This document shows positions 60,348-64,000 of a stretch of 64,000 nucleotides of DNA, piece by piece. The stretch's first letter is position 1. Each line of letters starts with the position of its first letter. Location of the stretch: assembly GCF_000429525.1 (NCBI RefSeq), contig NZ_AUCA01000013.1:1-64000 (forward strand). The letters are read 5' to 3'. Under the pieces are notes generated by a model. It ran no database searches, was not told the DNA's origin, and saw only the letters and a list, made by a program, of their open reading frames with translations. The position numbers were made by a program, and so were the translations under genes. Source of the DNA: Alicyclobacillus contaminans DSM 17975. Lineage in GTDB: Bacteria > Bacillota > Bacilli > Alicyclobacillales > Alicyclobacillaceae.

Positions 60348-61688
60348 GTGGCTCGACTGTTTGGAACGGACGGTGTCCGTGGGATTGCAAACACAGAATT
60401 GACGCCCGAGCTCGCGTTTCGGTTGGGGCGTGTGGGTGCGTACGTCCTGACCAAAGAACGTTCCGGAGCACGGATTGCGATAGGGAAAGATACGCGGATT
60501 TCCAGCGACATGTTGGAAGCCGCGCTGGTCAGTGGAATTCTGTCAATGGGTGTGGACGTACTTCGGCTCGGCGTCATTTCAACGCCGGGGGTGGCACACC
60601 TCACACGGCACCTGCGTGCGGATGCAGGGGTGATGATTTCCGCCTCGCACAACCCCGTGGAGGACAACGGGATCAAGTTTTTTGGCGGCGATGGCTTCAA
60701 GCTGTTGGACGATGTGGAAGACGAGATAGAGAAAATTCTGGCCGACTCCGAGGATACGCTGCCGCGGCCGATTGGCGCGGCGGTTGGACGAATCCACGAT
60801 GCACCGGCGGTGGGGACGTATGTGAAGTTCCTGATGGACACCGTGTCCGAGCGGTTTGAAGGACTGCACATTGTGTTGGACTGCGCCAACGGCGCGGCCT
60901 CCGACATTGCGCCGGAGGTGTTTGAGCGGCTCGGCGCCAAGGTCACGGTCCTGAACGCGCAGCCCGACGGAGTGAATATCAACGTCGGATGCGGGTCGAC
61001 GCACCCGCACGTGGTCCAACGGGCGGTGTTGAACCACGAGGCCGATCTCGGTCTCGCGTTCGATGGAGATGCGGATCGACTGATTGCGGTGGACAGCACC
61101 GGACAGGTGGTGGACGGGGATTTCATCATGGCCATCTGTGCCAGGGCGTTGCACGAAAAGGGATTGCTGCGCAACGACACCGTGGTGGCCACCGTCATGA
61201 GCAACCTCGGTTTCATGAAGGCCATGGAGGAGATTGGGGTTCGCGTGGAGACGACGGCCGTCGGGGATCGGTACGTGATGGAGGCCATGCGCAAAGGGGA
61301 CTATGTCCTCGGCGGAGAGCAGTCAGGTCACATCATTTTCCTCAACCACACGACGACGGGCGATGGCATCTTGACGGCGCTGCAGTTGGTGAATATCTTG
61401 GTCGAAAGCGGGCAGTCCCTGGCGAAGCTGCGCTCGGTGATGAAACGCTACCCGCAAATTCTCGAGAACGTGCGTGTCAGTGACAAGCACGCCTGGCGCG
61501 ATAACGCGAAGATTCAGGCGGCGTTGGAAGAGAGTACCGCCCTGTTGTCCGGTCAGGGCCGGGTCCTGGTCAGGGAGTCGGGGACGGAGCCGATTGTTCG
61601 CGTAATGGTGGAAGGCCCGGATGAACGGCTGTTGGAAACCTGTGTTTCCCACATTGTGAAGGTGATTCGACAGGAGTTGGGTGCGTAG
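60348..61688 (+). CDS. glmM: GlmM, phosphoglucosamine mutase
   Basis: GlmM converts glucosamine-6-phosphate to glucosamine-1-phosphate for UDP-GlcNAc. The 446-residue product has R-L-F-G-T-D-G-V-R-G-I at the start, the active-site loop ISASHNP with S100, the metal loop D-G-D-A-D-R, and the sugar loop G-E-Q-S-G-H. The GTG start follows AAGGGAG. It ends before a terminator that separates it from glmS. Confidence 0.97.
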   Translation: MARLFGTDGVRGIANTELTPELAFRLGRVGAYVLTKERSGARIAIGKDTRISSDMLEAALVSGILSMGVDVLRLGVISTPGVAHLTRHLRADAGVMISASHNPVEDNGIKFFGGDGFKLLDDVEDEIEKILADSEDTLPRPIGAAVGRIHDAPAVGTYVKFLMDTVSERFEGLHIVLDCANGAASDIAPEVFERLGAKVTVLNAQPDGVNINVGCGSTHPHVVQRAVLNHEADLGLAFDGDADRLIAVDSTGQVVDGDFIMAICARALHEKGLLRNDTVVATVMSNLGFMKAMEEIGVRVETTAVGDRYVMEAMRKGDYVLGGEQSGHIIFLNHTTTGDGILTALQLVNILVESGQSLAKLRSVMKRYPQILENVRVSDKHAWRDNAKIQAALEESTALLSGQGRVLVRESGTEPIVRVMVEGPDERLLETCVSHIVKVIRQELGA

Positions 61689-61752
61689 CACGGCGCATCC
61701 GGCGTCTTTCCGCGCAGTCCGCAATCGGGTGAATTGGCGTTTGGAATTGTCG

Positions 61753-61802
61753 AAAGCGGGCTGCAGCGAATAGATTGCTACGTGGCCTCGCTTTTCTTTT
61801 TT
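61753..61802 (+). terminator. Intrinsic terminator after glmM
   Basis: AAAGCGGGC (61753–61761) pairs with GCC-T-CGCTTT (61785–61794), with one bulged T and an inner AGC/GCT. TTCTTTTTT follows. It ends cdaA-cdaR-glmM transcription. Confidence 0.8.
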
Positions 61803-61935
61803 GGAACTGGTAAAGGGGGGATGCTGGCTCAGATGGAGTGGCCGTTCATTTCGCCGAAGAGATCTGATCTAACGGCGGACCATCCGGAACTTTGTCGAGT
61901 CGCGCGGCGTGAAATCTGTTCATCACAGCACGCGC
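61803..61935 (+). other. Upstream region of the glmS ribozyme, possible promoter
   Basis: This stretch holds no gene I can support. TTGTCG (61892–61897) and TCTGTT (61915–61920), 17 bases apart, could be a weak glmS promoter, giving a start near 61927 just before the ribozyme. Nothing else was recognised. Confidence 0.3.
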
Positions 61936-62083
61936 TGGAAGCGCCTGGACTGGCGTCTCGCCAGTTGACGCGGTGGAGGTTGGCGAACCATTCGGCGGAT
62001 GCCTCCCGGCTTGAGACCGAGCCGTCAAGCAACACTCGAAACCCGTTGGGCGACCGACGGAACAGGAGTTCGCAGGTCATGAG
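61936..62083 (+). promoter_or_regulatory. glmS ribozyme-riboswitch
   Basis: The core matches the glmS ribozyme: AGCGCC at 61940 onward, CTGGCG/CGCCAGTTGACG, GGTGGAGGT, CGAA, TTCGGCGGATGCCTCCCGG and the AGCCG closing strand. Cleavage is expected between A61940 and G61941. Glucosamine-6-phosphate acts as cofactor, so high product reduces glmS mRNA. The 3' boundary is approximate. Confidence 0.95.
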
Positions 62084-62098
62084 GAGGAACGACTTTAC

Positions 62099-63931
62099 AT
62101 GTGCGGAATTGTGGGTTACATTGGCCCGCGCAACGTGAAAGACGTTGTGATTGGCGGTTTGGCGAAACTCGAATACCGCGGATACGATTCGGCGGGGATT
62201 GCCACGCTGGACAACGATAAAGTCAGTGTGGTCAAATCCGTAGGCCGATTGTCGAACTTGGAGGAGAAGCTGGAGCGGACGCCGGTCGGTGGCCACCTGG
62301 GCATTGGTCACACGCGCTGGGCGACGCACGGACGTCCGTCGGACGAAAACGCGCATCCGCATCAGGATTGCAGTGGCCGCTTCGCTATCATTCACAACGG
62401 GATCATCGAGAACTACCTGTCCCTGCGTGAGGAACTGCTGGCCAAGGGACACCAGTTCAAGTCGGAGACCGACACGGAAGTGGTTGCGCACTTAATAGAA
62501 GAGCTGTACAACGGTGATCTGTTTGCCACCATGGTGGCTGTCGGCAAGCGGATCAAGGGTGCGTACGCATTGGTGGTGATGACGAAAGATGAGCCGGACA
62601 CCATCATCGCCATGCGTAAGGCGAGTCCGCTAATCATCGGTTTGGGAGACGGGGAAAACTTTATCGCCTCGGACATTCCCGCGGTTCTGGAGTACACGCG
62701 CCGGGTGTACGTCCTGGCGGATGGCGAGATGGCCGTCATTCACCGGAATTCTGTCGAGTGCTTCACGCTGGCCGGAGAAGCGGTCAGCAAGGATGTGCTG
62801 GAAGTCACCTGGGATGCGGTGGCCGCAGAGCGGGGCGGCTACGATCACTTCATGCTCAAGGAAATTCATGAGCAGCCGAAGGCCATTCGGGATACGCTGA
62901 CCGGCCGAATTGCACCGGACTACAGCCGGGTGGTGTTCGGCGAAGAGCTGAGCTGGACGCCTGAATTCGTCCGCTCGGTCGATAGGATCCACATCGTGGC
63001 CTGCGGCACTTCCTGGCATGCGGGGCTGGTTGGCAAGGCGGTCATTGAGCAGTTGGCGCGAATTCCGGTGGATGTGGAGATTGCGTCCGAATACCGGTAC
63101 CGGAATCCGATTCAATCGGAGAATACGTTGATTGTGGTGATCAGCCAGTCGGGCGAGACGGCGGATACCCTGGCTGCGCTGCGGGACGCCAAAGCGCGGG
63201 GACGCAAGGTGTTGGCCATCACCAATGTGGTGGGCAGCTCGGCGGCGCGCGAGGCGGACGACGTCCTGATTACGCGTGCGGGTCCGGAAATCGCCGTGGC
63301 CTCCACGAAGGCATACACCACACAGTTGGTGGTGTTGTATCTGCTGGCCGTGTACTTCGCCCAGGAGCGCGGTTTGTTGGATGACACCCTGATTCGGGAA
63401 CTGCTGACCGGCATGGCCGCGCTGCCCCAGGCCGCTGATCAGGTGCTCGATACCGCGCCGCAGCTGGAACAGTTTGCGAAGGACTGGAGCAAGGTGGAGG
63501 ATACGTTCTTCATCGGCCGCGGCGTGGACTATTATCTGTCGCTGGAAGGCGCGCTGAAATTGAAGGAGATTTCGTACATCCACGCGGAGGCTTACGCGGC
63601 GGGGGAACTGAAGCACGGCACGCTGGCCCTGATCACGGAAGGGGTGCCCGTGATTGCGCTGGTTACCCAGACCGACCTGTACGAGAAAACGTTGAGCAAT
63701 ATCAAAGAGGTCAAGGCGCGCGACGCGTTCGTGCTCGGTGTCACCTTTGTGGGTGACGAAGCGTTGGCGAAGTCGGTGGACCAGGTGATTTATCTGCCGA
63801 AGACCATGCCGTTGCTGTCGCCGATTGTCACTGTGATTCCTCTGCAACTGCTCGCCTACTACGCGGCAGTGGCCCGCGGCAACGACGTGGATAAGCCGCG
63901 CAACCTGGCGAAGAGTGTGACGGTGGAGTAA
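62099..63931 (+). CDS. glmS: GlmS, glutamine–fructose-6-phosphate aminotransferase
   Basis: GlmS makes glucosamine-6-phosphate, the first step of amino-sugar synthesis for peptidoglycan. The 610-residue product has MCGIVGYIG with C2 (the catalytic nucleophile after Met removal), a class II glutaminase domain (1–~230), then two SIS domains with C-G-T-S-W-H and S-Q-S-G-E-T. The end P-R-N-L-A-K-S-V-T-V-E is typical. GAGGAGG precedes ATG. It is controlled by the ribozyme just upstream. Confidence 0.98.
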   Translation: MCGIVGYIGPRNVKDVVIGGLAKLEYRGYDSAGIATLDNDKVSVVKSVGRLSNLEEKLERTPVGGHLGIGHTRWATHGRPSDENAHPHQDCSGRFAIIHNGIIENYLSLREELLAKGHQFKSETDTEVVAHLIEELYNGDLFATMVAVGKRIKGAYALVVMTKDEPDTIIAMRKASPLIIGLGDGENFIASDIPAVLEYTRRVYVLADGEMAVIHRNSVECFTLAGEAVSKDVLEVTWDAVAAERGGYDHFMLKEIHEQPKAIRDTLTGRIAPDYSRVVFGEELSWTPEFVRSVDRIHIVACGTSWHAGLVGKAVIEQLARIPVDVEIASEYRYRNPIQSENTLIVVISQSGETADTLAALRDAKARGRKVLAITNVVGSSAAREADDVLITRAGPEIAVASTKAYTTQLVVLYLLAVYFAQERGLLDDTLIRELLTGMAALPQAADQVLDTAPQLEQFAKDWSKVEDTFFIGRGVDYYLSLEGALKLKEISYIHAEAYAAGELKHGTLALITEGVPVIALVTQTDLYEKTLSNIKEVKARDAFVLGVTFVGDEALAKSVDQVIYLPKTMPLLSPIVTVIPLQLLAYYAAVARGNDVDKPRNLAKSVTVE

Positions 63932-64000
63932 GTCGAACCATGGCCCGTGGTGACATTTGTGTTCGCAAAATGAAGTTCTTCCCTGAGTAAAATAAGTTGT

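Overview
This window is a housekeeping stretch of a spore-forming member of the Bacilli (Firmicutes). It carries the conserved 5S rRNA–ctsR–clpC–rpoBC–str–S10–spc–alpha gene order, a CtsR operator, Firmicutes-type RNA leaders (a T-box, an L10 leader and a glmS ribozyme) and sporulation or germination genes (sigH, cwlD, gerD, kbaA, pdaB). The moderately high GC content, frequent TTG and GTG starts and deviations from the Bacillus subtilis order suggest an Alicyclobacillaceae-like organism. That placement is an inference from style, not a phylogeny.

Layout. 1–310: the end of an rRNA operon (spacer hairpin, 5S rRNA, terminator). 406–993: a TetR-family regulator on the minus strand. 1145–5876: the ctsR-mcsA-mcsB-clpC proteolysis operon with a tandem CtsR operator. 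5956–10588: radA, disA, a CDP-alcohol phosphatidyltransferase (pssA-like) and the PIN-TRAM gene yacL. 10646–13284: ispD-ispF-gltX. 13285–16978: a cysteine T-box, then cysS-mrnC-rlmB-rae1. 17051–22112: sigH, rpmG, secE, nusG, rplKA, rplJL behind an L10 leader, and a YbxB-like methyltransferase. 22109–34547: rpoB (leader with a terminator and a possible leader peptide), rpoC, an L7Ae-like gene, rpsL, rpsG, fusA, tuf. 34590–49958: the S10, spc and alpha operons, ending rpoA-rplQ. 50002–51744: truA and rplM-rpsI. 51825–57231: the spore group cwlD, an unknown gene, mrp/salA, gerD, kbaA, pdaB and a SpoIIM-family gene. 57432–58100: an SGNH hydrolase. 58155–63931: cdaA-cdaR-glmM and glmS behind a glmS ribozyme.

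How it works together. Most genes supply transcription, translation and protein export. The ends add protein quality control (McsB arginine kinase marking substrates for ClpCP), c-di-AMP synthesis (DisA and CdaA), and cell-wall precursor supply (GlmM and GlmS). Regulation visible in the DNA includes the CtsR operator, SigA promoters, T-box, L10-leader and rpoB-leader terminators, a metabolite-sensing ribozyme, and spore-sigma-like promoters upstream of gerD and pdaB.

No insertion sequence, CRISPR array, prophage, tRNA gene or obviously foreign island was seen. Compared with B. subtilis, as I remember its order, cysE, map, the ecf transporter genes and the sigW region are absent from their usual places. 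The most interesting unexplained structure is the rpoB leader (22109–22301). I found no clear candidate for a wholly new system.
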